From the NCBI GenBank assembly GCA_949130495.1, contig OX422211.1, positions 446,036,219 to 446,100,218 on the forward strand: 64,000 nt of DNA. The letters are read 5' to 3'. Source of the stretch: Sambucus nigra. Lineage: Eukaryota; Streptophyta; Magnoliopsida; Dipsacales; Adoxaceae. Below, piece by piece: positions 1-12,267 of the stretch (position 1 is the first letter of the stretch; each line of letters begins with the position of its first letter). Made by a program: the position numbers and the translations under genes. Under the pieces are notes generated by a model, which was not told where the DNA came from, searched no databases, and saw only the letters and a program-made list of their open reading frames with translations.

Positions 1-61
1 TCAGGTCTTAACGGGTTTAACCCGTTGTACCCGTTTGACCCGATATGAACCGATAGGCACG

Positions 62-101
62 TACCAATAAGACCCGTTAGCTACCAATAAGACCCGTTAG
101 C
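62..101. repeat. Perfect 2 x 20 bp tandem repeat
   Basis: The 20-bp unit TACCAATAAGACCCGTTAGC occurs twice head to tail. It follows a stretch rich in ACCCGTT at 1-50. Nothing coding is seen from 1 to 362; this may be the edge of a transposon cut by the window start. Confidence 0.8.
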
Positions 102-371
102 TTTGCATAATTACATAGTGCTCGTTTTGCTCAAGTTTTTATGGTTACCGAGAATCTTTGAGCATTAGGAAAGAAATTCCCATTATGTGATTCTAACTCT
201 TAACATGAAATTATGAGGCTTCATATGTTAATTAACCAATTGGGGATTACCATAAACCACAAAAATCGAACCAAACGAACACTTAATAGTAAATTCGTAA
301 AATAACCATGTCACATCACATCTTAAAGTATTCTAAAAGTGATTGACAACAGCCTAAACTCAAAAAGGGGC

Positions 372-1119
372 AATGTAGCACAGACACGGGTGTCGTGTCC
401 GACACGACACGGACACGCCGACACGGCAAATCTAAAAAAATAAGGACACGACACGGCGGGGACACGGTATTAAATAAATATTTTTTATAATTATTTTTAT
501 ATATAAAAAATATGAAATATCACATGAATACTAATCTCATACTAAGAACAACATTAAACATATAAGCATTAAGAGTATTAAATCCATTCTAAACATCAAA
601 CATCACAATGATACTAAATTCCATACTAATAATAACAATCAAAATGCATATGGCTAATGCAACGTATTAAACAGAGATTAAAAAAAAAGATTAAATAGTT
701 GAAAATAAAAAGGTGAGAAAAAGAAAAGAAGCCCTAGATTTGTTTTAGAGTGTGACATAATATCATGGTGGGTTTGTTGAGATACAACATATAAGAAACC
801 CTAGATTTGTTTTAGAGTGTGACATAGTCGTGGCTTTGTTAATGTTAAAAGAAAGTTAAGTTTTTAAAATTAAAAAGTTACCCCATTTATATTTATAACT
901 TATTATGTTTCCTGCCCCTTTTTTTTAAGTTATTATATATTTAAGTCAGCCGTGTCCCTTGCGTGTCTTAGCCGTGTCCCTTGCGTGTCCAACTATTTTT
1001 AAATGTCTTTTAAACCCGACACGCCACGTGGCGTGTCGGACACGTGTCCCTTGCGTGTCCGTGTCCTTTGAGTGTCCAACACTTATACACAGCTTTCGGG
1101 AAGTGTCCGTGCTTCATAG
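372..1119. mobile_element. Non-autonomous Mutator-type element (MULE/MITE)
   Basis: A 748-bp element is flanked by a perfect 9-bp direct repeat AAAAGGGGC (363-371 and 1120-1128), the target-site size of Mutator-like transposases. Both ends are long GC-rich imperfect inverted repeats made of degenerate GACACG/CGTGTC units: the left begins near TGTAGCACAGACAC and the right, read on the minus strand, near TGAAGCACGGACAC. The interior is AT-rich with no meaningful open frame. The reading frame that crosses the right end is low-complexity GTGTCC repeat and not a gene. A transposase in trans must have mobilised it. The perfect duplication suggests fairly recent insertion. Confidence 0.82.
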
Positions 1120-1405
1120 AAAAGGGGCCTTTAGTCATAAACTCCTAACACTCAATCATATTAAACTACAAGTGTTTGGCCGAACACAAAAATTTTAAAA
1201 GTGTTTGTCCGCACAATAAAACACCCCTTATCCTAGGGCTTTAGACAAGTGACCCCAAAACAAAAAGGTCCATTCTTTCACTAAGAATACAGAGCAAACA
1301 CCAGCAAATAGAGAGCTACATGATCTAATTAAGGTCAGTAATTGCAATCTTGTGACAATAAGATAAACACAAATCACCAAATGCATAAAAACTGAGAAAT
1401 GCTTT

Positions 1406-1521
1406 GAGTCCCAAAAAAATCACTCCAAACAGCAATTAGTGTTGTACCTTGTGGTACGGGTCCCACCGGGTCACAACACTTTATTGTTGTTTGGGGCTGA
1501 TTTGGGAGATTTTTGGGACTC
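1406..1521. repeat. Fold-back sequence, MITE-like
   Basis: Arms are GAGTCCCAAAAA-like on the left (from 1406) and TTTTTGGGACTC on the right (to 1521), with further pairing of CCAAAC/GTTTGG and AGTGTTGT/ACAACACT towards a GGTCCCACCGGGTC centre. No clear target duplication was found, so the transposon class is open. Confidence 0.5.
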
Positions 1522-1584
1522 GTACCACTGCTCATTAAAATTTACAAGATTTACCAAAACCCCTTTTGCATTCATAGACCCCGC

Positions 1585-1816
1585 GAAAAAAGTTTTTTTG
1601 ACTTAGCCCCTATGATAATAACACATTTAGACATACCCCTAGAAGTTCAAATATTAAATTTACCCCCCTGCGGACAAAAATATGGGTTCTAATTTTGTAT
1701 TTTATGATTCTTAAAAATAAATTTATTTGTTGGTTGCAAGCCTAATTCTTTAACTTCTAGGGGTATCTCTAGATGAACTATTATGACAAGGGGCCAAGTA
1801 AAAAAAAAAGTCTTTT
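1585..1816. repeat. Imperfect inverted repeat, about 65-bp arms
   Basis: The arm at about 1585-1650 (containing CATACCCCTAGAAGTT) is the approximate reverse complement of the arm at 1752-1816 (AACTTCTAGGGGTAT), with about 100 bp between. This is consistent with a decayed fold-back element. Arm identity by eye is around three quarters. Confidence 0.5.
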
Positions 1817-3476
1817 TATCCCTTACCCATATTTTCTTTCTACACACCCCTAAAAAAAATTAAATTTTAATAAAATTTATAAAAGGTGAGGTTTAAATAA
1901 AGGATTTTTTCACTGTACCCATTAAATAATGCCTTAATTAGACATAAAACCCCGTTTTTTCAAAAAATTAAACTTAATCATTGAATCGCTTGTACCTTAT
2001 GCATACGGGATCTAATTAGATAAAGTCAAAATAAATAAATAAAAATAGATAAATGGACCCAAAAAAAAATCCTTCAACAGCTATCAAACTATATTGAAAT
2101 ATTCTGCATAACAACATACAAAATCATACCCACCAAGAATACAACTAATTAGGCCTATTTTATCCAAAAAAAAAAAGAGAAAATCAAAATATAGGGTTAT
2201 CAAAATAATCCAAAATATGTATAAAGAAAATCAAAATATGAAACTGTAAACTGACCTCTGTGAGAAGGCGCCTTAGACCCATCTCCTATCAAGAAAGACC
2301 CACAAAGGTCAGATCTTTCTCTCTCTAAAAACACCCCTCTTTCTCTCTCTAAAAGTACTTGTATGTATATATGTGTGTGTATAATATGTGGGTTTTGAGT
2401 TTTATGTTATGGGTGTTTGATGAATCTGATGGAAAATGGTGAGAAATGGAGAAAGGTTGTCTGCAAAAAATGTAAATTTCTCGATAGATCACGAGAGGGG
2501 GAGTAGTGGTTCTAACCTGCACACGGTGTGCACATGCGCACCTCAGTCTTTGAAGTTATTTTATCAAGTCAACACTAGAATTAGAATATCAAGATTGGCC
2601 CTTTAGTTGGTAGGAAATAAATACATTTTATATTTATTTATTTTATTTAATTTTTTGGTCTAACATGTTCCTCTTTTATATTTTGTGATTAAGAAATTGG
2701 CAAACAAAGTAGACTAAAAAATCTTGGAAGTGCCACCGAAAAATCAAATATAGTGAAAAGTGTCTTCAGCTCGAGAACAACATATGTATAATTGAATCTA
2801 CATACTCGAAATATATCAACCCACTATACGAGCAATAAAAATTATAGGAAGCACAGCTAATTTGTAATTTATTATCAACTTATATAATTAGTATAAAATT
2901 TCACTAGGATTGGGCTTGTCGGGACTCGAGAGAGAGAGACATTGATATAGAAAAAATGGATTTGAGCATTAAATAAAAAAAATATTAAGGAACTTTTTGT
3001 CAAATAACTTATAATATATAAGTAAAAAATTGTATAATTAATAAAATTGTAAGATTGTGTGTCTAACTTGTGGAATGTTACTTTTTTAAAAACTATTGGA
3101 TCTTTTGCGTCATTGTTAATATACTATGAGATTCTATGTATATTATTAGTATATTAAATGGCTTTTAGAATCTTGGTAATTATTTTTAGGGAATGTTACT
3201 GTGGGTTTCAATCTTTATATTTTAATAGTGAACAGCTAAATTATTTTTAATATTCTAGACTCGTTCAATCACTATTAGCGTATTTTATTGGATTTAAGTA
3301 GCCTTTTTCATTTGTAGTGGTGTTTGAAAAAATTGAAAGCATGGAATCAATTTTTCGAAGACATATTAAAAAATATTGAAGGAGTATTACCAAAATTTTA
3401 AGGGTGTTATATGTTTTAAGAGATAAGTTAACAAATTCTTATGTGTTGTGTTATAAATTAATTAGATGTATTAACA
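1817..3476. other. Gene-free AT-rich interval
   Basis: No credible gene, LTR or transposon end was recognised. Notable points are a CT/GT-rich tract at about 2310-2390 (TTTCTCTCTCTAAA twice, then a TATATGTGTGTG run) and a GCACACGGTGTGCACATGCGCAC palindrome-like cluster near 2519. The part next to 3476 could hold the lost 3' end of the neighbouring copia relic. Confidence 0.5.
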
Positions 3477-3702
3477 TGTTCTTCAATACAATCTTGGTAA
3501 CTATGACGTTTCCCCATCGCACAAACCCTCGAATGAGATGATACTTACACTTTATGTGTTTACCTCTCTTGTGGCTCATGGGTTACTTTGAGTTAACAAC
3601 TGCATCGCTATTATCACAATAAAGTGTAATGTATGATTGCACCTAAGGTTCTGCTTCTACATCTATTAGGAAGTTCTTGAATCATACCACTTCCCTAGTT
3701 GC
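3477..3702 (-). pseudogene. Ty1/copia RNase H relic, C-terminal piece
   Basis: Minus-strand translation gives the hallmark copia RNase H end: LYCDNSDAVVNSK, then MSHKRGKHI and KYHLIR, followed by a VIVTKI segment. At least two in-frame stops are present. The piece stops exactly at the GTTGC duplication of element A (3698-3702). The preceding residues resume at 27639, on the other side of A, so the gene was split by a nearly 24-kb insertion. No LTR was recognised for this element. Confidence 0.85.
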
Positions 3703-4160
3703 TGTTGATGCAAAAAACTAGACTAAGCTAATTAATTGATCATAACTAAAAAATACAAGAGATTTTTAAAGTGGTTCGGCTTAAAGGAAGAGCCTACTCC
3801 CACAGTTGTGTATTATTTTGGGATTGTTCAATTGCCTCTCTTTTTGAGTGTCCCTTGGATGTAGGGTTTACAATGTATTTATATCCCAGGGGGTGTACAA
3901 AAGCTGAAATATCAAAGGATGGAATGTCTCTATATCGTAGACACTTGCATCTGTACAATCATTTATGTATACAACTGTTGGTGTTCTCCTGTCATTGTTG
4001 GTCGGTCTTCCTGGTGTTGGTCGGGCTTCATTGACAGGTTAGTCGGCATCCCTGAAGTTGGTCGACTATTCATCCTTGTTGACTATGATTAATCTTCCAC
4101 TATACAATACGTGTCAGTATCCGAATGGTCCACGTATATGAATAATTTTTTGTATCAACA
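3703..4160 (-). repeat. Element A 3' LTR
   Basis: 458 bp, aligning along its whole length to 27174-27633. The adjacent internal sequence, read on the minus strand, is ATTGGGAGCTTC before TGTTGAT, a weak polypurine tract. Confidence 0.93.
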
Positions 4161-4604
4161 GAAGCTCCCAATATTTCATGCTTGAAGTGTTTACAAGAGT
4201 ATGGAGCATTCAATTCTTAATGTTGCTGGGGCAATAATTTTATGTTTGGTCGGTTGCCAACTTCCCATACTTGTAAAAATTATGGAAATATAATGCGCGT
4301 GGCATTTTTTAAATTATCCACAACTTTAACAAATCATTTTTGGGTAAATCTGTCTTTTTTCCCTTTAGCAGCCACCAGTTCAATCGACGTTGCCTTTTAA
4401 TCATTATTTTTCCAGTTTTCTAGGCAACCTATAAAGAGTGGAAAAAGGCACGATCTATTCTAACCTCAAATTTTCTAAGTGTTTTTTTGTTACAATGTCT
4501 TCAAACTTTCTTTTTCCCTCTTGTGCGATCATATTTTGTTCATCGGTTCTTGCTGAATCCTTAATTCCTATAAGAACTCTTTATCTTCTTTTTTATTCTT
4601 CATC

Positions 4605-4735
4605 ATGGTTTACTCTATTGATTCTCTTGAGGAATTTAGAAATGAATTTAAGATTCCATCTTGGGTTGTTTTAGAACACGCTAGTTTACCTGCTGATTTT
4701 TTCTCACTTCCTGAGGGTCACTGGTTTTCCTCTAT
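4605..4735 (+). pseudogene. Antisense gene of element A, 5' part (cut by element B)
   Basis: The frame starts at ATG 4605 and runs open to the B insertion with residues beginning MVYSIDSLEEF and including PSWVVLEHASLPADFF. It resumes in frame after B at 17340, where the reading becomes FITECGFTFPPNPLCLEF. It lies opposite in strand to element A's gag-pol, between integrase and 3' LTR. The joined domain resembles the plant family called putative gypsy type transposon (Pfam Transposase_28, from memory). The overlapping frame from 4438 is the wrong phase. The sequence at 4161-4604 would hold its promoter and leader; nothing specific was identified there. Confidence 0.6.
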
Positions 4736-6250
4736 TGACGCCATTAAGAATGTGTCTTAGAATTGCGTACTCTCTAGTCTCAAGTGCAAGCCTGTCGCTC
4801 AATTAATAATCCGATAAGTCGAGTATCGATCCTCAGGGAAATAGGACAACAGAGTTGTGACGACGTTGGACAGACGAAGGAATCCTAAGTTTGACTCTAA
4901 AGGAAAAGGAAAAAATGATCTGTTTTGGGAATTGACTACAACTAAATGCAATTTTGAAAATATTTATTTAATGAACCAAGGTATGAATGGAATGCAACTA
5001 CTCTAAATTACCTAAATTACTGATAATGATTGAACTGAAATTTGAACTATATGATGAAGAAAACGGGACGGGAATACAATCCATCAACCCTAGTGTATTG
5101 ATGGTATAAAACTAATCGTAAATTTAAGTGATTAATTAGACCAAAAATTTAGTACTCCCAAGCATTACGTATATAAAGTTTAAGCCCGCACCAAACTTAA
5201 TCAGAGGATGAGTAAATCGGTATTGCGATAGTTACACTCGAATCGCATTCTGAAGCATCCCGATTACCCTGAAGCAAACGAGATTCAAAGATCTACAATT
5301 GTCGTATTTCTACGTAATACAGTCATAATCAAATCATTAAATTTAGAGGATTAATTTTACACACATGCAACTACCACATCTGATTGAGTTCATACATCTC
5401 GCCCTTAAAATCTAGCCGGACATATAAGAACTTAAAAATAACACGTTTGGAATGAAAGAAAACATTTTTACTACTGAATGAAGATGAAGAAAGATGAAAT
5501 TAGTAATAAAAAAGCAACTAGAATAAAGATTGAAATAGAAATTATAATGATTTTACTTGAATTGTAACTTGAAAGCAGCTAGGGTTTATGTTATTCTCTT
5601 CTAAATTGGATTACAAAGCTTCCCTAATGAATTATAAGCCTCGCCCTTTACGTTTGGGAGGAGTTACAATTTATAATCTACGAAATACAAGAGTTTGAAC
5701 CAAGTTGGATTCTAATTTTTACAAATGGATAAGTCCAGAAAATCGAGAATGGAATCGATCCTGTTAAGGGGTTCGGTTCGGTTCGGTTCCATCTTTGCCA
5801 GCCTTTACAGATACTTCCTCGAGCATGGGATCGGTACTTTATTTCCTTGCTTCGGTTCGGTTCCATCTTTTTGACTCTTCACAGGAAGTTTTCCAGGTAT
5901 AGGATCGGTTCGTTTTCTCCTCACTTCGGTTCGATTCTATCGTGTTCAGCCTTTACAGAGACTTCTCCCATGATGGATTCGATTCTTTTCTTCTTCCCTT
6001 GGGCTCAGTTATATTTTTGCCAGTCTTCACAGAATCCTTTTCTTCTTGTGTTTCTTTGAAGTTTTTGGTACGAAACTCGGATTAAAACACTGACCTCCTG
6101 CGAAATAGATGAAGAACACACGAAACTCGATGTACTCATTAGAACTTATCAATAGCAAAGATATGATAAAAATCCACTTGAATTACACTTCGCAGCGCGA
6201 TAAAAGCCTCTAAATTAAGGGGATAAAGGGGAAGAATATATGTCTAATCA
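4736..6250 (-). repeat. Element B 3' LTR
   Basis: 1515 bp, aligned along its length to 15825-17339 with high identity by eye. It contains a cluster of GGTTCGGTTC motifs at about 5768-5930. Confidence 0.93.
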
Positions 6251-8208
6251 AACCCCCTTAACTTAGAACTTTGCGCGTCCCGAGCAATGTAGAAGAATCG
6301 AAACATAATCTAACTCGAAAATGGGATAGGATACCTCTTTCGCGGGCGCACGATTGCATTTAGCATATGCAACAAGCCTTTAAACCCCTAGGTTACCCTA
6401 GTAGCACGAGTTGTGTCTCGTGAGGGTTTGCAAAGAATATACCCACAAAATTCGACTCAAAAAAATTCAAAATATGCAAAAATTGTATAATTCAAACTTC
6501 TCCATAAAATAGTCATCATCAATTCATGCTCAAGAGTCTCAAATCATAGCGTGCGTGAAACCAAAAATCTAACCGCGAGTTTCCACCGATTGACCATTGC
6601 GTTACTTATCTGAAAATTCATTTTGATTTTAAAATCTCAGGGGATGCTCTCACAAACGAATCACTCGGAATGTGGTTATTCTCTCGGTATGCGTGATATA
6701 TAAAAGTAAATGTATTGGAATCAAGTTCACGCATATAAGTAGAAAGACTGAAATTTCCTTATAATTGGATCTCATCAATGGATTACGGTTATAAGAAAGC
6801 GGGAACATTGCCTCTAATTCACATTTTTTATCTCTTTTATTATCTTTTGGTGTTTTAGCTCTCCACGCAGTAATCAATTTAGCATTCCGGACTCGATAGG
6901 ACTTTTCAGGTTAAAGGTGTATTGGGTAACATGGAAAAGGTTAAGAATTTTGAAATTGGAAAATCTTGCTTATGACGTCCGTTAGTGCTTTTTCGGGCTT
7001 TTGCTCATTTTTTTCTTCTTTTTTTATATTCACGCTTTTCTTTTCTTGCTATTTTTGTTGAGCATAGTTATTCTTTTTCTTGCCCATTTTTATTGCACTT
7101 TTTGGACTTAAATTCTGACTTTTTTCATTCTTCACAATTCCGAGCTTTTGGGGTTTTTCGGGTTGTCAAACGAAAGGAAAAACTTTTATTTTGCTCAAAA
7201 TGGGTTACAAAAGGGATAATTTTTCGCTACTTTTTTTCTGGCCAATATTTTTGGGCGACAAACGAGGGCCTACTTCATTGTCCAAAATATTAATTGCGTT
7301 ACCATATGCGTTTCGAGATGAATTTAATTTAGAGATTTCTTTGGCACATTTTTCAAGGCAATGTCACACATATTTCTCTAAACCGATCAAAGTGAAAGAC
7401 TTGAGATCCTCGACGACTTATTAGACTACTGAAAAGAACTTTGAGTTAACAATTAACTCGAATTGATTTATAAATTTCACAAAGATGAAGGGCTCGAATC
7501 TTACCGAGGTTGTTAATCTCCACATATATTCGTTAAGTCGTCTACGTTCGCTCAATTTTCATCTTTGGTCAATTTCGACTTTGTGCATTGTGTTTTTACA
7601 ATTTGAGACTTAAAACCGACTCTTAATGATATTTTTGAAATATTTGAATTCCAATTTTTATTTATTTTGAACAAAAAATATTTTTGGATTTTTCAAGATT
7701 TTATGATTTTTATTTAAATTTCTGGGCATTTTTGAAAATTTGTGAAGTTTTAAAAATACGCACTTGTGACCCCCCAAACTTAGACTTTTGCATTGTCCTC
7801 AAGCAAAAAGGACTAAAATCTAACTCAAAGCGAATTAAAAGTGCGAGAAAATAAAACAAACAAATTATTAAAATGCAACAAGACACTATATGACACTCAT
7901 GCATGACTCAAAAATACAACAACAATCACCCCATACGCGTCGGGGGTGCGACAACCTCTTATCTCTCCACAGACTCACCGAACCCCACTCACGGGGTTCG
8001 ATGCCCTCTTTGTCTTTCCCGTCTTCATATCGTAAACCAATAATTGGAACAAATTGGGACCTCGCTCATAGATAAGGGGGAGACCGGGAGACTTGTCGTG
8101 ACTAGTCGGAAAGGGATCCTCATGATACTTATTCAAAGTGTGGCCTGCGTGCGCTGAATCGGAGAGAACACCTAGGTTTCTTTCAATTTTTAGGATGTAT
8201 GGGTCGTG
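6251..8208 (-). other. Element B non-coding 3' region with internal purine tract
   Basis: About 2 kb without a sustained frame lies between the protease region and the 3' LTR, where other elements carry pol. It is similar to 44725-46636 of element E, for example the CCTCTTTCGC block near 6330 and the TTTTCGGGCTTTTGCTC block near 6990. Around 7770-7805 the minus strand reads TTGAGGACAATGCAAAAGTC and then AAGTTTGGGGGGTC, a candidate internal polypurine tract. Short open frames here are T/F-rich and not credible. Confidence 0.7.
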
Positions 8209-9880
8209 CTATAATTCGGACGAAACACAACTTTTCTCGTCAATCGATTTCGGGACCTCAAGTGGTATGGGTGGATGGTCACAAAGAAGGAATTCATCAA
8301 TTTTTTCTTTCCATTCACTTTCGTCTATGTGACTACCAGAGTCCAATAGGGATTGGACTTCAACAGTAAGGCTTTCATCCACCTGTCCAAACTCTTTCTC
8401 AAAATCTTTCATGCTCACGTCCCCTAGCTCTCTCTCGAGTAGTGCCTACGTCCTCCCTTACTTGCTCGATATCTAACTCCACTATTTTTCTCTCTTCTAA
8501 TCCCTCCCTCTCTCTCTCTCAATCGCGGTTACTACACACATTTCCCCCACTTTTCTCTCATTATCATAACTACCTCTATTACTTGATGAAATAAGGCACA
8601 CCCCTAACGGCTCTCTCTTGTGGGACCCCTCATTCTCGTGGCTCGACACTAAGAAGGACCCTAGGGCATCTCCATAATAATTTTCCTCAAAGTACTCCTC
8701 TACGATCTCGTCGATTAAGCTCACCGCGTGAAGATCATCTTCTTCCCCCGTATGTTGGGCTATATGGAAGATGTTAGTCTCTAAGGTCATGTTCCCAAAG
8801 GTGAGTTGTTCTGCCCATTTCGAATATTAATAATTGCGTTAGCCGTAGCTAAGAATGGGCTCCCAAGAATGATGGGAACATGATTGCTCAAGGCGAAGGA
8901 GGGTTCCGTGTCACAAATGATAAAATCTATCGAAAAGCAAAAAGTGTCAACTTGAACGATCACGCCCTCAACTATACCTCTTGGGATCTTCACGGTTCTA
9001 TTCGCTAATTGGAGAGTGATCTTTGTGGGCTTAAGGTCGCCCAGATCAAGTTGCCTATAGATGGCATAAGGGAGGATATTGACACTTACTCCCAAATCAA
9101 GTAAGGCTTTTCCAATTTTATTTTCTCCAATGATGCAGGAAATGGTGGGTGCACCGGGATCTTTGAATTTTGGTGGGAGATCTTTAAGTAGAATAGAGCT
9201 CACGTTCTATACTAGAAATACGTTTTTCTTTATCTTCATCTTCCTCTTCATTGTTAACAAGTCTTTGATGACTTTTGCATAAGTTGGAATCTGCTTAATG
9301 GCATCGAGGAAAGGTAAATTAAGCTTTACTTGCTTTAGCACGTCTAGCACTTCATCACGAGGATTTCCTTTATGGGAAGGAGCCAACCTTTGAGGAAACG
9401 ATGCTGCGGTGGGTGGTTTCACTACTACCTCGGGGCTCAATAGTGTCTTCTTTATCACTCTCTTTCAAGGGGACATCTTCGGCCTCTTTCGTGCCGAGCA
9501 AAATCTCCTTGTCTTTGGTTGCGTCATGTGGGGGAGGTGATAAATCAACGACTCTCCCACTACGAAGAGTGGTCATAGCTTGACATTACTCCTGATGTTC
9601 TGTCGAGGTGGAGCTAACACTAGTTTGACCTTGGGGCGGTCTTTGGCCCTGGGCAGGAAACTTACCTTTCTCTTGGATACTCAACGATGATTGCAACTTT
9701 AAAACGTTCGCATGTATGTCGTTGATCATGCGCTCATGCCTAGCATTAGTTTCATTCTGGGTATTAATAAAGTGGTTCATCGTATCCTCGAGATTTCTCC
9801 ACGGTGGAGTGATATATGCCCCTTGAGGTGGTGGTGCTTACACATGTCCTTGCATGTGTGAAGCTTGTTGAAAGTGCGGT
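8209..9880 (-). pseudogene. Element B gag C-terminus and aspartic protease
   Basis: Minus-strand pieces in order are a gag C-terminal linker (9880-9207, with MTTLRSGRVVDL at 9576), a retroviral-type protease (9203-8787) and a tail (8790-8209). The protease shows KDPGAPTISCIIG, the active-site equivalent LLDLGVSVNILP (D-L-G where D-T/S-G is usual, as in Athila-type plant elements), LQLANRTVKIPRGI and PIILGSPFLATANA, the flap and C-terminal blocks. After it comes MTLETNIFHI and an acidic tail with DEFLLCDHPPIPLE. Reverse transcriptase should follow but is absent. Frames shift several times, and C separates this part from the gag N-terminus. Confidence 0.85.
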
Positions 9881-10762
9881 TGAGAAGAGTGCGTGTGCGT
9901 CCAAATAGAGATATTATTTAATTAAACACAGTTTTTATCAATTAAGTCCTAAACATGCATCTAGGTGTGATTGAATAAGACGATGAAACACGCAAGAACA
10001 TTCAAACACACACATGTGAGGAAAAATCCCCCAAAGGGGCAAAACCTTTTATTTTCACTATAATATTATAAGGAACGGTTACACAGATTACAGTAAAAAT
10101 GCAATGACACAGAAATACCAGCGGGTGTCGGTTCTGTTGTCGGCGGCTGGAACTTTCCCTTTCTAGGAGGGCAGCAATGAAGAAGAATGATGGTCTTCTC
10201 CACAAGAGTATGTACAAACACAAGATTGTGTTCTTGGGTTGCAAACTGATTCACAAAGGTTTGGCAAAGTTGTGTGAATCAAAACATGAGTCTTGGTACT
10301 AAAAAAGGTGAAGACTTGGAGTATTTTGGACTCTTAAAATCGTTTATAAAAGTCTTAGAAAATAACTCTCCGAAGTTGTTTTAAATAAGGAAACCTGGGC
10401 CGAAAAAATCTCAAACAGATCTGATCAATTTTATCTCAGGCGGATCGGTCCGCTTCTGTTGACGGACCGGTCTGATAGCAGATCGGTTCATTTTTTAACA
10501 GGGCCTCTTCGGTTTGCATATGATCCGGGGTTTACTGGTTCTGGTGCAAAGCGGATCGGTCCGGTATAGAGGCAGATCGGTCCGGAGGCGGATCGGGTCA
10601 TTTTTTAAAATGGGCGGACCGGTCCGGTTTACCAGAAAATTGATTCCAAGATGAAGATGCTTTTGATATTCAGATCCGTTGATGTAGATGCGATCTTGAA
10701 TTTCTTCAACGATGTAACGGCGTACGACATATAAATTGATAATGGACAAAAATGTCCTTACA
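9881..10762 (-). repeat. Element C 3' LTR
   Basis: 882 bp. It contains many GGATCGGTCCG and GGACCGGTCCG palindromic motifs at about 10440-10630. It is about 220 bp shorter than its partner, which carries an internal duplication. Confidence 0.92.
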
Positions 10763-12267
10763 AATCTCCCCTATGTCTATGCCGGTACATACATAAAAAA
10801 TTCGAATTATCAACTAACAAATTTGCCTATACAAATCTACCCTTCCATGAACCCAAAACTGAAAAGGTACAAATGAATAAGTCTTCATCGTTTGCTCTTC
10901 AAGTCTTCAAAAAATAATCAAAACTTTTCTCATCAGGGTGTGTAATCAATTGATCTTTAATCTTCGTACCTACACACATGAGATAAAGCAAAATACCAAG
11001 TGACGTATCGAGTTTGAAATGAGATAAACATATATACCAATTTATGATAAACACTCAAAACTCCCCCATAATCTGATAATTCTTTCTCCCTCTTTTTATG
11101 ATGTCCCCAGATAGACAAATGAGAAGAATAACTCAAACAAGCAAGGCCGGGGTGTCACAAGGAAAGAAACTTCTATTTTTGAATTTTTCAAAAATTTTCA
11201 TACGAACTATAAGAAGTCACACCATGAATAAACACAAAAGCAACCAAGTCGATGATAACGTAAATGTAGAGGTGTGATCAAATTCGATAGGAAAATCAAT
11301 GCATACAAACATGACATATGTGCACGATGAATATAGGATATTCCTAACGAATGAACTCAAAATCTTCTTTTGGTGTAAAAAAGGTGGTAATATTAGACAT
11401 TGACTCAATCAAAGCTCAAAGTGATTTCCACACCAATAACATCCAAAACTATAGCATGCTTTTTCAGGACTTTCAAGGAAGTGCAAACCCGTTTATATTC
11501 TCCAACCAAACTCCCTCAGATATATATTTTGAATAGAGGTGATCTAAATTCTCATACTTTGGAGAATTGATGGTGAAACCTGATGGCCCATATTTGGCAT
11601 ATATTGCTTTTTATTGCCTGTAATATTTTTTGGGGCTCTTTTAACCTCTTTGGACCCCGGATAATAAAATTCCTCCATTTTTTAGGTCTTTTTTAATGGT
11701 GGCTTAGAATCGCAAAGGCTAAATGAACCTTTCGCAGCCCTTCCCCATTTTCAAATAAACACACAGTCTCACCAAAACGATTTTTACATGCATTTCAATC
11801 TTGTCAAGTTTTATCACATATTGAACGTTATATAGACAGAATTGAGATGGAAACACTCAAGTCAATATGTGATAGACAAGTACAATAATAAAATATAGCC
11901 GTGCATGTGTGCAATAAAGGAGATAGGAGTAAAACATGTAGAAAGATATCACTAATCACATCTCAAAGACTTCAAACAATGTAAATCACATGGATGAAAT
12001 GATGTAGCGTCTCAAATCTCTATCAAACAGTCACATGGATAAATGGAATGAAATTGTGACTCGGCTATCTTAAATGCTCATCCATAAAAGGTGCAAAAAA
12101 AAATATAAATTTTTTTTTGAATTTTTAAAATTTGTATCAAAATAAAATCTTTTTGTATTTTTCAAAAAAAATTCAAAATAAAAAATATATACAAAAAATA
12201 CATGTCACAACGCTAGCAAAAATATATCAAAAGGCATAACTAGCGTATGACAAACATGCAAACACAA
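10763..12267 (-). other. Element C non-coding 3' region
   Basis: About 1.5 kb without a credible frame. Read on the minus strand it aligns in patches with 40082-41690 of element D, for example GAGGTTAAAAGAGCCCC followed by GGCAATAAAAAG. It includes a strongly A/T-rich block at 12090-12200. Confidence 0.7.

Noticed and set aside
62..101. Tandem GACCCGTTAG units as a CRISPR-like array
   Set aside because: Only two perfect 20-bp copies with no spacers, in plant DNA.
959..1198. Open frame of 79 codons on the plus strand
   Set aside because: It runs through GTGTCC repeat at the end of the Mutator-type element and out into the flank; no domain.
3703..4160. Solo LTR at 3703-4160 and a separate LTR at 27174-27633
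   Set aside because: They share termini, orientation and the GTTGC duplication, and the copia frame joins across them, so they are the two LTRs of one element.
6985..7424. Frames of about 100 codons rich in Phe/Leu, as possible envelope-like protein of B
   Set aside because: Composition follows the T-rich non-coding DNA and the frame is not kept in the matching part of E (45483-45740 is a different length and phase); no clear signal or membrane pattern that holds in both.
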